DNA of 48,249 bases, taken from contig JAFVSK010000017.1 in NCBI GenBank assembly GCA_017503785.1, forward strand, positions 1 to 48,249. Direction: 5' to 3'. A program made the translations under genes and the position numbers. The notes beneath the pieces are model-generated. The model ran no database searches. It worked only from the letters and a program-made list of their open reading frames with translations, and was not told where the DNA came from. Of this stretch, positions 41,386 to 48,249 are shown piece after piece. Source of the DNA: Clostridia bacterium (lineage in GTDB: Bacteria > Bacillota > Clostridia > Oscillospirales > Acutalibacteraceae). Position 1 is the stretch's first letter, and the number at the start of each line of letters is the position of its first letter.

Positions 41386-43779
41386 ATGAAGTTCTTGGAG
41401 TTTTTACAAAGCAATATCGTCATTCTCGACGGCGCGCTCGGCACGTTGTTGCAAGCGCGCGGCCTGCAGCCGGGCGAATATCCCGAACGGTGGAATCTGT
41501 CGCACCCCGAGGTGCTGGTGGATATCCACCGTCAGTATTACGATGCCGGCAGCAACGTGGTGTGCACCAACACGTTTGGCGCCAATTCGTTAAAATTCGG
41601 GCATGAGGAATTGGAGCAGCTGATCCAAGCTGCTTTAAAGAACGCCCGCACGGCGGCCGAGCAAAGCAGCTCGTCGGCAGAAAAGTTTGTGGCGCTCGAT
41701 ATCGGCCCCACCGGTCGCATGCTGCGGCCCTTGGGCGATCTGGATTTTGAAGAAGCTGTGGCGGTGTTTGCCGAAACGGTGCGCTTGGGTGAAAAGTACG
41801 GTGCCGATCTTATCTTGATCGAAACCATGAATGACAGCTACGAAACCAAAGCAGCGCTGCTGGCGGCTAAGGAAAACAGCTCGCTGCCGGTTTTGGTCAG
41901 TAACGCCTACGGTGACGATGGCAAGCTGATGACAGGCGCCTCGCCGTCGGCTATGGTGGCCATGCTGGAGGGTATGGGTGCCGATGCCCTCGGTGCCAAC
42001 TGCTCGTTGGGCCCGCGCCAGCTGCGCGGCGTTGTGGAAGAACTGCTTCGCGTCGCCTCGGTGCCGGTGCTGCTCAAGCCCAACGCGGGTTTGCCGCGCG
42101 TTGAAAACGGCAACACCGTGTTTGACGTTACGGTAGATGAGTTTGCCGACGAAGTGGCCTCGCTTGCTGCGGCAGGTGTGCGTGCGGTGGGCGGCTGCTG
42201 CGGCACCACCCCTGCATACGTGAAAGCCCTTTCCGCGCGGCTGGCGGGCAGGACCCCCGTGCCGCTTACCGATAAGGCCGTCACAACGGTGTCGTCCTAC
42301 ACCCACACCGTTACCTTTGGCAAAGAACCGCTGCTCATTGGCGAGCGCATTAACCCCACGGGTAAAAAACGGTTTAAGCAAGCGCTTGTCGAGCGTGATA
42401 TGGGCTACCTGCTCAACGAAGGTCTTCGGCAGCAGGAAGCAGGCGTGCACGTTCTGGATGTAAACGTGGGTCTGCCCGAGATCGACGAGGTGGCGATGCT
42501 GCGCGATGCCGTGTGCGAACTGCAGGCTGTTACCGATCTGCCGTTGCAGATCGACACCGCCAACCCGACAGCCATGGAGGCCGCCCTGCGCCGTGTCAAC
42601 GGCAAGGCGCTGGTCAATTCCGTCAGCGGTAAAAAGGAAAGCATGGCAGCGGTGTTTCCGCTGGTAAAAAAATACGGCGGTGTGGTGGTGGCGCTCACGC
42701 TGGACGATGACGGCATTCCCACCACTGCCGAGGAACGCGTGGCCATTGCTCGCCGCATTTTGGACACGGCCGCGCAATACGGCATTGCCAAGAAAAACAT
42801 TATTTTTGACACGCTGGCCATGACCGTCAGCGCCGATGCCGCTGCTGCAGCCGTCACGCTGGAAGCGCTTCGCCGTATTCGGCAGGAGTTGGGCTGCTAC
42901 ACCTCGCTGGGCGTATCTAACGTGTCGTTCGGCTTGCCTGCGCGGGATGCCGTTAACAGCACCTTCTTCACGCTGGCGCTGGCGAGCGGCTTGTCGGCGG
43001 CAATCATGAACCCCTATTCGGTGGATATGCGCAAGGCGTACTACGCCTACCGCGCCTTAAACGGCATGGACACCAATTGTGAGGAATATATCCGTCAGTC
43101 GGCAGGCTTTGCCACGGTAGCCGCTGCCCCCACGGCTGCCACGGCCGTCATCAATGGCCGCAGCGCCTTGCAGGATGCCATTGTGAAAGGTCTGCAGGAA
43201 CAGGCGGGTTCTCTCACGGAAGCGTTGCTGCAAACCGAAGCGCCGCTGGATATTGTCAATAAGGAGATCATTCCCGCGCTCAACGCCGTGGGGGAGGGAT
43301 ACGAAAAGAAAACCGTCTACCTGCCGCAATTGCTCATGAGTGCCGAAGCCGCCAAGCGAGCGTTTGAAAGCATCAAGAAAACCATGACCGCTGCCGAAAA
43401 CACGGTCACCAAAGGTGCGTTCGTGCTGGCAACGGTTCGTGGCGACATTCACGATATTGGTAAAAACATCGTGCGCTTGTTGCTGGAAAACTACGGCTAT
43501 CAGGTAATTGACCTCGGCCGCGACGTACCGCCCGAAGCGGTGGTCGATGCTGTCGAACAGCACCACGCCGCCGTGGTTGGTCTCAGTGCTTTGATGACCA
43601 CCACCGTCCCCGCAATGGAGGAAACCGTCAAGCTGCTGCGCGCACGTACACCGTGGTGCAAGATCATCGTCGGCGGTGCCGTGCTCACGCAGGAATACGC
43701 CGATGCCATCGGCGCCGATCACTACGGCCGCGATGCCATGGAAGCCGTCCGCTATGCCGAAGCAATCATAAAGGCATAA
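41386..43779 (+). CDS. metH: Cobalamin-dependent methionine synthase, short form
   Basis: Transfers a methyl group from methyl-THF to homocysteine through cobalamin. 797 residues from ATG 41386 (GGGTGA 5 bp upstream overlaps the previous stop; a GTG at 41377 is less likely). Domains: homocysteine S-methyltransferase ~1-290 with zinc ligands C206 (NCSLGP) and C271/C272 (GGCCGTTP); pterin-binding ~305-570 (LIGERINPTGKKRFK, HVLDVNVGLPEID); cobalamin cap ~590-670; B12-binding ~675-797 with base-off D-x-H-x-x-G (D687, H689, G692). The C-terminal activation domain is absent and is encoded by the upstream gene. Confidence 0.97.
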   Translation: MKFLEFLQSNIVILDGALGTLLQARGLQPGEYPERWNLSHPEVLVDIHRQYYDAGSNVVCTNTFGANSLKFGHEELEQLIQAALKNARTAAEQSSSSAEKFVALDIGPTGRMLRPLGDLDFEEAVAVFAETVRLGEKYGADLILIETMNDSYETKAALLAAKENSSLPVLVSNAYGDDGKLMTGASPSAMVAMLEGMGADALGANCSLGPRQLRGVVEELLRVASVPVLLKPNAGLPRVENGNTVFDVTVDEFADEVASLAAAGVRAVGGCCGTTPAYVKALSARLAGRTPVPLTDKAVTTVSSYTHTVTFGKEPLLIGERINPTGKKRFKQALVERDMGYLLNEGLRQQEAGVHVLDVNVGLPEIDEVAMLRDAVCELQAVTDLPLQIDTANPTAMEAALRRVNGKALVNSVSGKKESMAAVFPLVKKYGGVVVALTLDDDGIPTTAEERVAIARRILDTAAQYGIAKKNIIFDTLAMTVSADAAAAAVTLEALRRIRQELGCYTSLGVSNVSFGLPARDAVNSTFFTLALASGLSAAIMNPYSVDMRKAYYAYRALNGMDTNCEEYIRQSAGFATVAAAPTAATAVINGRSALQDAIVKGLQEQAGSLTEALLQTEAPLDIVNKEIIPALNAVGEGYEKKTVYLPQLLMSAEAAKRAFESIKKTMTAAENTVTKGAFVLATVRGDIHDIGKNIVRLLLENYGYQVIDLGRDVPPEAVVDAVEQHHAAVVGLSALMTTTVPAMEETVKLLRARTPWCKIIVGGAVLTQEYADAIGADHYGRDAMEAVRYAEAIIKA

Positions 43780-43815
43780 AAAACTCCCTGTGGTTGTTAC
43801 CACAGGGAGTTTTTG
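43778..43815. terminator. Bidirectional terminator between metH and the minus-strand murC operon
   Basis: AAAAACTCCCTGTGG pairs perfectly with CCACAGGGAGTTTTT around a 6-nt loop. It has A- and T-runs on both sides, suiting both converging transcripts. Confidence 0.93.
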
Positions 43816-43818
43816 TTT

Positions 43819-44715
43819 TTATAAACAGTCGTTTAACAGCAGATTGCCCACGTGAGCCCCCAGCGTAAACGCCGCCGCATTGCTGGAGGGCAGCATCATT
43901 GCGTACAACGCCTCACGTACAGTCAGCGTGTCGCCTGCCTTGAGATCGCCCACATAAAAGCCGCTTGGCTGAATGGCGTCCAACACGTCCTGACGGATCG
44001 TCAGCACGTCGTCGAGATCGTTCACCTGCTCTGCCACGATCGCCGCCGTGAGCATTTTGGTCATAGAGGCCGGCCGCAGCTGCTCGCCCGCGTTCTTTTC
44101 GTACAAAATGTCTAACGTGGCATGATATTCACTGCCCGCCAACGGCGGTACCACACACACGATCGCGCTTTGCGCACACACCTCGGCTTTTGTGTTGTCC
44201 ATCGAGCGGTTGCGATATTTGGCAACCGCCGCATCCAACGCCTCGCGCGCAGCTTGATAGCGATTGCGCGGCTTGTCTGTGCCCTCGTCTGCCCCCATGA
44301 TGGTGCAGGCGAGCAGCACGTCGCTGTCGGGCATCCGCACGATCACCGACAGATTATTCATGTTGTACCGTGTCAGCTGTCCGGTCTTGCCACCGATAAC
44401 CTCGTAATGCTCCGTGAGCAGGGGAGAGGCAGCATCCTCCAGCACGGTTGAGTGCAATGCCCATTCTCGCGGCTGCTTGCCGCCCAGTGCCACCGTGTAA
44501 TGGGGCGTGCCCCACACGGCGCGCAGTGCCTCACATTCATTGCCGCGAATAAGACAGCGCAGCATATCTCGTGCTGTCGATACGTTGTCGATCCCGCACG
44601 GATCGCGGAACAGGGTGTTGTTCGACAACCCCAGCTCCTCAGCCTTCACTTCCATGTACTCGCAGAACACACTCAAGCAGTCCTGCACAGGAAATTCCAA
44701 TACGTCCTTTTTCAC
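43819..44715 (-). CDS. Circularly permuted S11-type (DacA-like) serine DD-peptidase homologue
   Basis: 298 residues. The GTG start at 44715 is fixed by AAGGGG overlapping the murC stop, 13 bp away. All S11 motifs are present but in rotated order. Residues ~11-50 hold what normally follows the SxN helix (FCEYMEVKAEELGLSNNT, CGID, STARDM); GGKTGQ is at 108-113 (KTG 110-112). After the usual C-terminal RYQAAREALDAAVAKY comes a fresh N-terminal half: LDILYEKNAGEQLRPASMTK with S217 and K220 (SxxK), then MLPSSNAAAF with S277/N279 (SxN). It ends GNLLLNDCL. The join matches a continuous canonical fold cut between the SxN helix and the next helix. No signal peptide, PBP5 C-domain or anchor is seen, so location and activity are uncertain. 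It would cut D-Ala-D-Ala ends or do related acyl chemistry if active. Confidence 0.85.
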   Translation of the reverse strand: MKKDVLEFPVQDCLSVFCEYMEVKAEELGLSNNTLFRDPCGIDNVSTARDMLRCLIRGNECEALRAVWGTPHYTVALGGKQPREWALHSTVLEDAASPLLTEHYEVIGGKTGQLTRYNMNNLSVIVRMPDSDVLLACTIMGADEGTDKPRNRYQAAREALDAAVAKYRNRSMDNTKAEVCAQSAIVCVVPPLAGSEYHATLDILYEKNAGEQLRPASMTKMLTAAIVAEQVNDLDDVLTIRQDVLDAIQPSGFYVGDLKAGDTLTVREALYAMMLPSSNAAAFTLGAHVGNLLLNDCL

Positions 44716-44728
44716 TGTTGTTATCCCC

Positions 44729-46099
44729 TTATTGCTTCAGCAGATCGCGGATCATCCGCGCGCACTTATACACGTCGCCACCGCCCATGGTGATCACCAG
44801 ATCCCCTTCGCGCGCGTTGGCAGCCACAAAACGGCTGATTTCCTCAAAGGTGGCCAGATAATGCGCTCCGTCGATCTGATCGGTGATCTGCTGCGACGAC
44901 ACGTTCCACTCATTTGTTTCGCGAGAACCCATAATATCGCTCACGACCACCTCGTCGGCCACCGACAGCGCTTGAGCAAACTCGTTCAAGTGCCGTGCCG
45001 TGCGTGAAAACGTAAACGGCTGGAAAACCGCCCACACGCGCTCATACGGCATCGCCTGTGCCGTACTCAGCGTGGCACGGATCTCGGTGGGATGATGCGC
45101 GTAATCGTCCACAATGGTCACACCGGCGAAGGTTCCCAAAAACTCAAATCGCCGTCCGGCTCCGCAAAACGCTGCCAAACCGGCAGTAATCTCCTCCATG
45201 GTCGCACCGCACAGATGCGCCACCGCTGCCGCGCCCAGCGAATTCAGTACGTTGTGCTTCCCCGGCACACCCAAGCGAATGTGTGCCGCTTTCTCGCCGT
45301 TGTGATATAAATCGTAGCAACCGTAAGCGCCGTCAAATTCGCCCACGTTGCGGGCTTGCCACTCGCAACTGCCGTCAAATCCGTAGCGAATGATCGGCAC
45401 GTGCGTGAGCCCCTCCACCGCGATCAGCGTTTCGGGGTCCTCGGCATTTACCACCAACGCACGCGTGGTCTGCTTGGCAAACTTACGGAACGAGGCGATC
45501 ACGCCCTCCAGTGAACCGAAATAATCCAAATGATCGGCATCCACGTTCAGAATGAGCGAGATTGCCGGCTCCATTTCCAAATAATGATCCTGAAACTCGC
45601 ACGCCTCGCAAACAAACACGTCCGACTCACCGGCGCGGCCGTTGGCATCGATCAGCGGTAACCGACCGCCGATAAACACCGACGGATCGTGTCCGCCCTG
45701 CAGCAGGATTTGCGATACCATGGACGACGTGGTGGTTTTTCCGTGCGTACCTGCCACCGCCACCGTCGATGCAAAACTGCGTGAGAGCAACCCCAAAAGC
45801 TTGGCACGCTCCATCAGCGGGATCCCGCGGTCGGCAGCGGCCACCAGTTCGGGATTATCGGCCCGCACCGCGGCGGTATATACCACCAGCTCCGCGTCAC
45901 CCACGTTTTCGGCGGCCTGCGGCATCATCACGGTGATGCCCAACCGCCGCATCCGCGCGAGGTTGTCCGACTCATTCACGTCCGAACCGGTAACGGTAAA
46001 GCCCTGCGAATGTAATATTTCGGCCAACGGGCTCATTCCCGAGCCGCCGATCCCCACAAAATGTACCCGATGAATATTCGGGAGAAAGGTGTTCAACAT
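44729..46099 (-). CDS. murC: UDP-N-acetylmuramate-L-alanine ligase
   Basis: Adds L-Ala to UDP-MurNAc, the first amino-acid step of the peptidoglycan stem peptide, in the cytosol with ATP. 456 residues from ATG 46099, preceded by GGAGGGG; a TTG five codons upstream lies on that ribosome site and is rejected. Motifs: GIGGSGM (16-22, UDP binding), GTHGKTTT (117-124, ATP loop), NVDADHLDYFG, and DDYAHHPTEIRATL in the C-terminal domain. Full length. First gene of a minus-strand unit with the S11 homologue. Confidence 0.97.
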   Translation of the reverse strand: MLNTFLPNIHRVHFVGIGGSGMSPLAEILHSQGFTVTGSDVNESDNLARMRRLGITVMMPQAAENVGDAELVVYTAAVRADNPELVAAADRGIPLMERAKLLGLLSRSFASTVAVAGTHGKTTTSSMVSQILLQGGHDPSVFIGGRLPLIDANGRAGESDVFVCEACEFQDHYLEMEPAISLILNVDADHLDYFGSLEGVIASFRKFAKQTTRALVVNAEDPETLIAVEGLTHVPIIRYGFDGSCEWQARNVGEFDGAYGCYDLYHNGEKAAHIRLGVPGKHNVLNSLGAAAVAHLCGATMEEITAGLAAFCGAGRRFEFLGTFAGVTIVDDYAHHPTEIRATLSTAQAMPYERVWAVFQPFTFSRTARHLNEFAQALSVADEVVVSDIMGSRETNEWNVSSQQITDQIDGAHYLATFEEISRFVAANAREGDLVITMGGGDVYKCARMIRDLLKQ

Positions 46100-46121
46100 A
46101 CGGTTCCCCTCCAATAAGGCT

Positions 46122-46127
46122 ATTATA
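46122..46127 (-). promoter_or_regulatory. murC promoter -10
   Basis: On the minus strand a perfect TATAAT lies about 23 bp before the murC ATG. The -35 candidate (TTTATT, 17 bp upstream) is weak. Confidence 0.6.
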
Positions 46128-46199
46128 TTGCTTCGCGCTCCAAAAATAAACCCCTTTTTAAAATTTTATAAAATCTTTTCAATTGTATGCGATTACCTG

Positions 46200-46228
46200 T
46201 TGAAGTTCGGCGCAGAATTTGTTATAAT
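46200..46228 (+). promoter_or_regulatory. miaB promoter
   Basis: TTGAAG (46200-46205), 17 bp, perfect TATAAT (46223-46228); about 35 nt leader. Confidence 0.85.
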
Positions 46229-46268
46229 TAATCTAATTATCGGAATCATCTTGGAAAGGGACTTTTGT

Positions 46269-47678
46269 ATGGCCAAAACCCGCGTTATCACTCCGGAGGA
46301 GCTGGAACAGCAAGAGCCGTTTAAAGAACAGCTTCGTCGGTTTTACGAACAACGTCAGCCGGGCGTTGCCCCGCTGGCATATATACGCACCTACGGTTGT
46401 CAGCAAAACGTTGCCGATTCCGAACGCATGAAGGGTCAGCTGGCCCAGATCGGCTTCGGCTTCACCGACAAGCCTGAAGAAGCCGACTTTATTTTGTTCA
46501 ACACCTGCGCCGTGCGCGAGCACGCCGAAGACCGCGTGTTCGGCAACGTGGGTGCGCTCAAGGCGCTCAAGCGCCGCCGCCCCGAAATCCTGATTGCGCT
46601 GTGCGGCTGTATGGTGCAGCAGGAGCACATTGCCAAAAAGCTCTATCAAAGCTATCCGTTCGTTGGCTTGGTGTTCGGCACGCACGTGCAGCACCGTCTG
46701 CCCGAGTTGATGGTGCGCACATTGGTGGAACGCCGCCGCGTGGTCGAGATCCCCGAATGTGACGGCGTTATCACCGAAGGTATTCCCGCCGAGCGCGACG
46801 GCACGTTTAAAGCCTTTTTGCCCATCATGTACGGTTGCAACAATTTTTGCACCTATTGCATCGTTCCGTACGTGCGCGGGCGCGAGCGCAGCCGCGACCC
46901 CGAGTTCATCATAGCCGAAGCCAAGGAGCTGGTGCGGCAGGGCTACCGCGAGATCACGCTGCTGGGGCAAAACGTCAATTCCTATGGCAAGGGCGAAGCA
47001 CACGGCGTAGATTTCCCGGAGCTTCTTAAGCGCCTAAACGCCATCCCGGGCGACTTTTTAATTCGCTTTATGACCTCACACCCCAAGGATGCCACCCCCC
47101 GTCTGTTCGATACCATCGCCGCGTGCGAAAAGGTGTCGCGGCATTTCCATTTGCCGTTCCAGTCGGGCAGCAGTCGGGTACTTCGGGAGATGAATCGCGG
47201 CTACACGCGTGAGCAATATCTCGAGCTCATCCGCTACGCCCGTAAGGCTGTCCCGGGCATCGCCTTCACCAGCGACGTTATCGTGGGCTTCCCCGGCGAG
47301 CAGCGCGAGGATTTTGAGGAAACGCTGTCCCTCATTCGTGAGGTTGGGTTCGTATCGCTGTTCACGTTCATCTATTCCCCGCGCGAGGGAACGCCGGCAG
47401 CAAAAATGCCCGACCCCATCACGGCCGAAGAAAAAACCGCGTGGTTCCAAGAACTCACGGCGCTGCAGGAAAGCTTGTCGGCCGAGCGGCTGCAAAAGCT
47501 GGTGGGTACCGAGCAGCGGGCGCTCTTAGAAACCGATGCCGGCGACTATTTGGAGGCTCGTTTGGCCGAAAACAGCGTTGTCCGTGTGCAGGGCGACCCT
47601 GCGCGTATCGGCGAGTATGTCACCGTGCGTATCACAAGCGCACGCAGTTATATTGTTACCGGTGATATTGTAGACTAA
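46269..47678 (+). CDS. miaB: tRNA-2-methylthio-N6-dimethylallyladenosine synthase MiaB
   Basis: A radical-SAM enzyme that methylthiolates i6A37 of tRNAs reading UNN codons. 469 residues from ATG 46269, preceded by GGAAAGGGA; in-frame sequence upstream includes the promoter and is not coding. UPF0004 cluster cysteines: C44 (TYGCQQN), C80 (NTCAVRE) and C114 (CGCMVQ). Radical-SAM C190/C194/C197 (CNNFCTYC). IVPYVRGRERSR and GQNVNSYG are typical of MiaB, as is the C-terminal TRAM domain. Upstream of a YlbF-family gene, as miaB (ymcB) is next to ymcA in Bacillus. Confidence 0.97.
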   Translation: MAKTRVITPEELEQQEPFKEQLRRFYEQRQPGVAPLAYIRTYGCQQNVADSERMKGQLAQIGFGFTDKPEEADFILFNTCAVREHAEDRVFGNVGALKALKRRRPEILIALCGCMVQQEHIAKKLYQSYPFVGLVFGTHVQHRLPELMVRTLVERRRVVEIPECDGVITEGIPAERDGTFKAFLPIMYGCNNFCTYCIVPYVRGRERSRDPEFIIAEAKELVRQGYREITLLGQNVNSYGKGEAHGVDFPELLKRLNAIPGDFLIRFMTSHPKDATPRLFDTIAACEKVSRHFHLPFQSGSSRVLREMNRGYTREQYLELIRYARKAVPGIAFTSDVIVGFPGEQREDFEETLSLIREVGFVSLFTFIYSPREGTPAAKMPDPITAEEKTAWFQELTALQESLSAERLQKLVGTEQRALLETDAGDYLEARLAENSVVRVQGDPARIGEYVTVRITSARSYIVTGDIVD

Positions 47679-47699
47679 ATCTCAAGGAGGATTTTTATT

Positions 47700-48107
47700 A
47701 TGGAAAAACTGTTGGAAATGGCAAAAGAACTGGGTCACGCCATCCAGGCCGACGAGCGCTTCGTGCGCACGCAAATGGCGCAGAACGCCGCCGATGAAGA
47801 CGAAGCGCTGCAGGCGCTCATCGGCGAATTCAACTTGAAGCGCATGGCCATCAACGCCGAAGCCGCCAAGGGTGAAGAGCAGGATGAAGCCAAAATGCGC
47901 ACGCTCAACGAAGAACTGCGCGCGGTGTATGCCCGCGTTATGGCCAACGAGTCCATGTCTGCCTACAACGAAGCCAAGACGGAACTCGACAAGGTCACCA
48001 ACGCCATCGGTGCCATTCTCAACATGGCAGCACAGGGCCTCAACCCCGACGATTACGACGAGCATTCCTGCAGCGGCAATTGCAGCAGCTGCGGTGGCTG
48101 CCATTAA
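47700..48107 (+). CDS. YlbF/YmcA (RicA/RicF)-family protein with Cys-rich tail
   Basis: 135 residues; ATG 47700 follows AAGGAGGA, 21 bp after miaB. The all-helical YlbF/YmcA domain spans about 1-115 (MEKLLEMAKELGHAIQADERF...LNEELRAVYARVMANESMSAYNEAKTELDKV...ILNMAAQG). The tail ends CSGNCSSCGGCH, with four closely spaced cysteines and a terminal His. In Bacillus, RicA, RicF and RicT form a complex carrying two iron-sulfur clusters that influences RNase Y; ymcA lies beside the miaB homologue there. The same neighbourhood and the cysteines support a cluster-binding RicA/RicF role here. Which of the two it is cannot be said. Confidence 0.9.
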   Translation: MEKLLEMAKELGHAIQADERFVRTQMAQNAADEDEALQALIGEFNLKRMAINAEAAKGEEQDEAKMRTLNEELRAVYARVMANESMSAYNEAKTELDKVTNAIGAILNMAAQGLNPDDYDEHSCSGNCSSCGGCH

Positions 48108-48113
48108 GGTATA

Positions 48114-48160
48114 GCCGAAGGGAGTCGAACTCCTAACCGCCCATAGGGCGGCTTTTCGGC
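48114..48160. other. Compact three-way-junction element after ylbF
   Basis: GCCGAA (48114-48119) and TTCGGC (48155-48160) enclose two hairpins: GGAGT-CGA-ACTCC (48121-48133) and CCGCCC-ATA-GGGCGG (48137-48151). It begins 7 bp after the ylbF stop and may act as its transcript end, although no long T-run follows. Confidence 0.7.
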
Positions 48161-48199
48161 ATAAAGCTTGTTTCGCCGCTTGAAATACGCGCGTATGTC

Positions 48200-48238
48200 G
48201 GCGCGGCTCAACTTCGTTTCTGCACGAAAAGCCGCGCC
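48200..48238. repeat. Long hairpin at the right window edge
   Basis: GGCGCGGCT (48200-48208) pairs with AGCCGCGCC (48230-48238), with inner TTCGT/ACGAA. The segment from about 48225 on (CGAAAAGCCGCGCCTATGGG) is an inverted near-copy of 48138-48157. The element is probably cut by the window end. Confidence 0.7.
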
Positions 48239-48249
48239 TATGGGTTGCC

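Noticed and set aside
46089-46268. N-terminal extension of MiaB by 60 residues
   Set aside because: The stretch contains the miaB promoter (46200-46228) and murC control region. ATG 46269 has a good ribosome site and gives a normal MiaB start.
48114-48160. A tRNA or tmRNA 3' end on the minus strand
   Set aside because: GGAGTTCGACTCC looks like a T-arm, but a proper 5+7+5 T-arm cannot be formed, there is no anticodon arm, and no CCA end.

Overview
The window (48,249 bp, moderately G+C-rich) reads as a chromosomal segment of a gut-type Firmicute of class Clostridia, most likely Oscillospiraceae/Ruminococcaceae. The reasons are the recA-recX-rimO-pgsA order, a cysteine T-box in front of cysE-cysS, a DivIVA/YdbC/UppP group, a miaB-ylbF pair, strong AGGAGG-type ribosome sites, and very large BIG_2-rich surface proteins. 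The taxonomic call is inference from gene content; no phylogeny was run.

Layout. 1-180: end of an rRNA operon (5S rRNA and terminator). 185-5200: a 1312-residue secreted modular protein and a 39-residue peptide gene, bracketed by inverted copies of a ~217-bp G+C-rich repeat. 5235-9034: recA (with a likely LexA box), recX, rimO and pgsA, all overlapping. 9057-11648: extended -10 promoter, Cys-specific T-box, cysE-cysS, and a small HMA-like protein. 11662-13640: a divergent XRE regulator and an LRR/cell-wall-binding surface protein, with a 22-bp palindrome between -35 and -10. 13655-28497: three GH16-bearing surface proteins (675, 2570 and 1490 aa). 28499-31316: a membrane-anchored unknown, a 36-residue NEQNKK peptide, and divIVA-ydbC-uppP. 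31437-39552: a 1962-aa GH16 surface protein, then two GH16 enzymes without signal peptides. 39583-39865: another repeat cluster. 39880-43815: metF, a stand-alone MetH reactivation protein, and a MetH lacking that domain. 43819-46127 (minus): murC followed by an S11-type DD-peptidase homologue whose motifs are in circularly permuted order. 46200-48249: miaB, a YlbF-family protein with a Cys-rich tail, and a structured intergenic element cut by the window edge.

How the genes work together. About half of the window is a polysaccharide-facing surface arsenal: six GH16 catalytic domains, five with an intact ExDxxE motif, carried on stalks of BIG_2 and CBM-like modules. Three of the large proteins end in a PxTG sortase-like signal; the 778-4716 and 23982-28454 proteins instead share a C-terminal domain. 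The signal-less GH16 pair looks like the same enzyme subfamily stripped to its catalytic core. The rest is housekeeping: DNA repair, ribosome and tRNA methylthiolation, phospholipid synthesis, Cys and Met/C1 metabolism, and peptidoglycan precursor synthesis.

The most unusual observation is the permuted S11 homologue at 43819-44715. Its KTG motif precedes SxxK and SxN, its start codon directly follows murC, and no signal peptide is visible.
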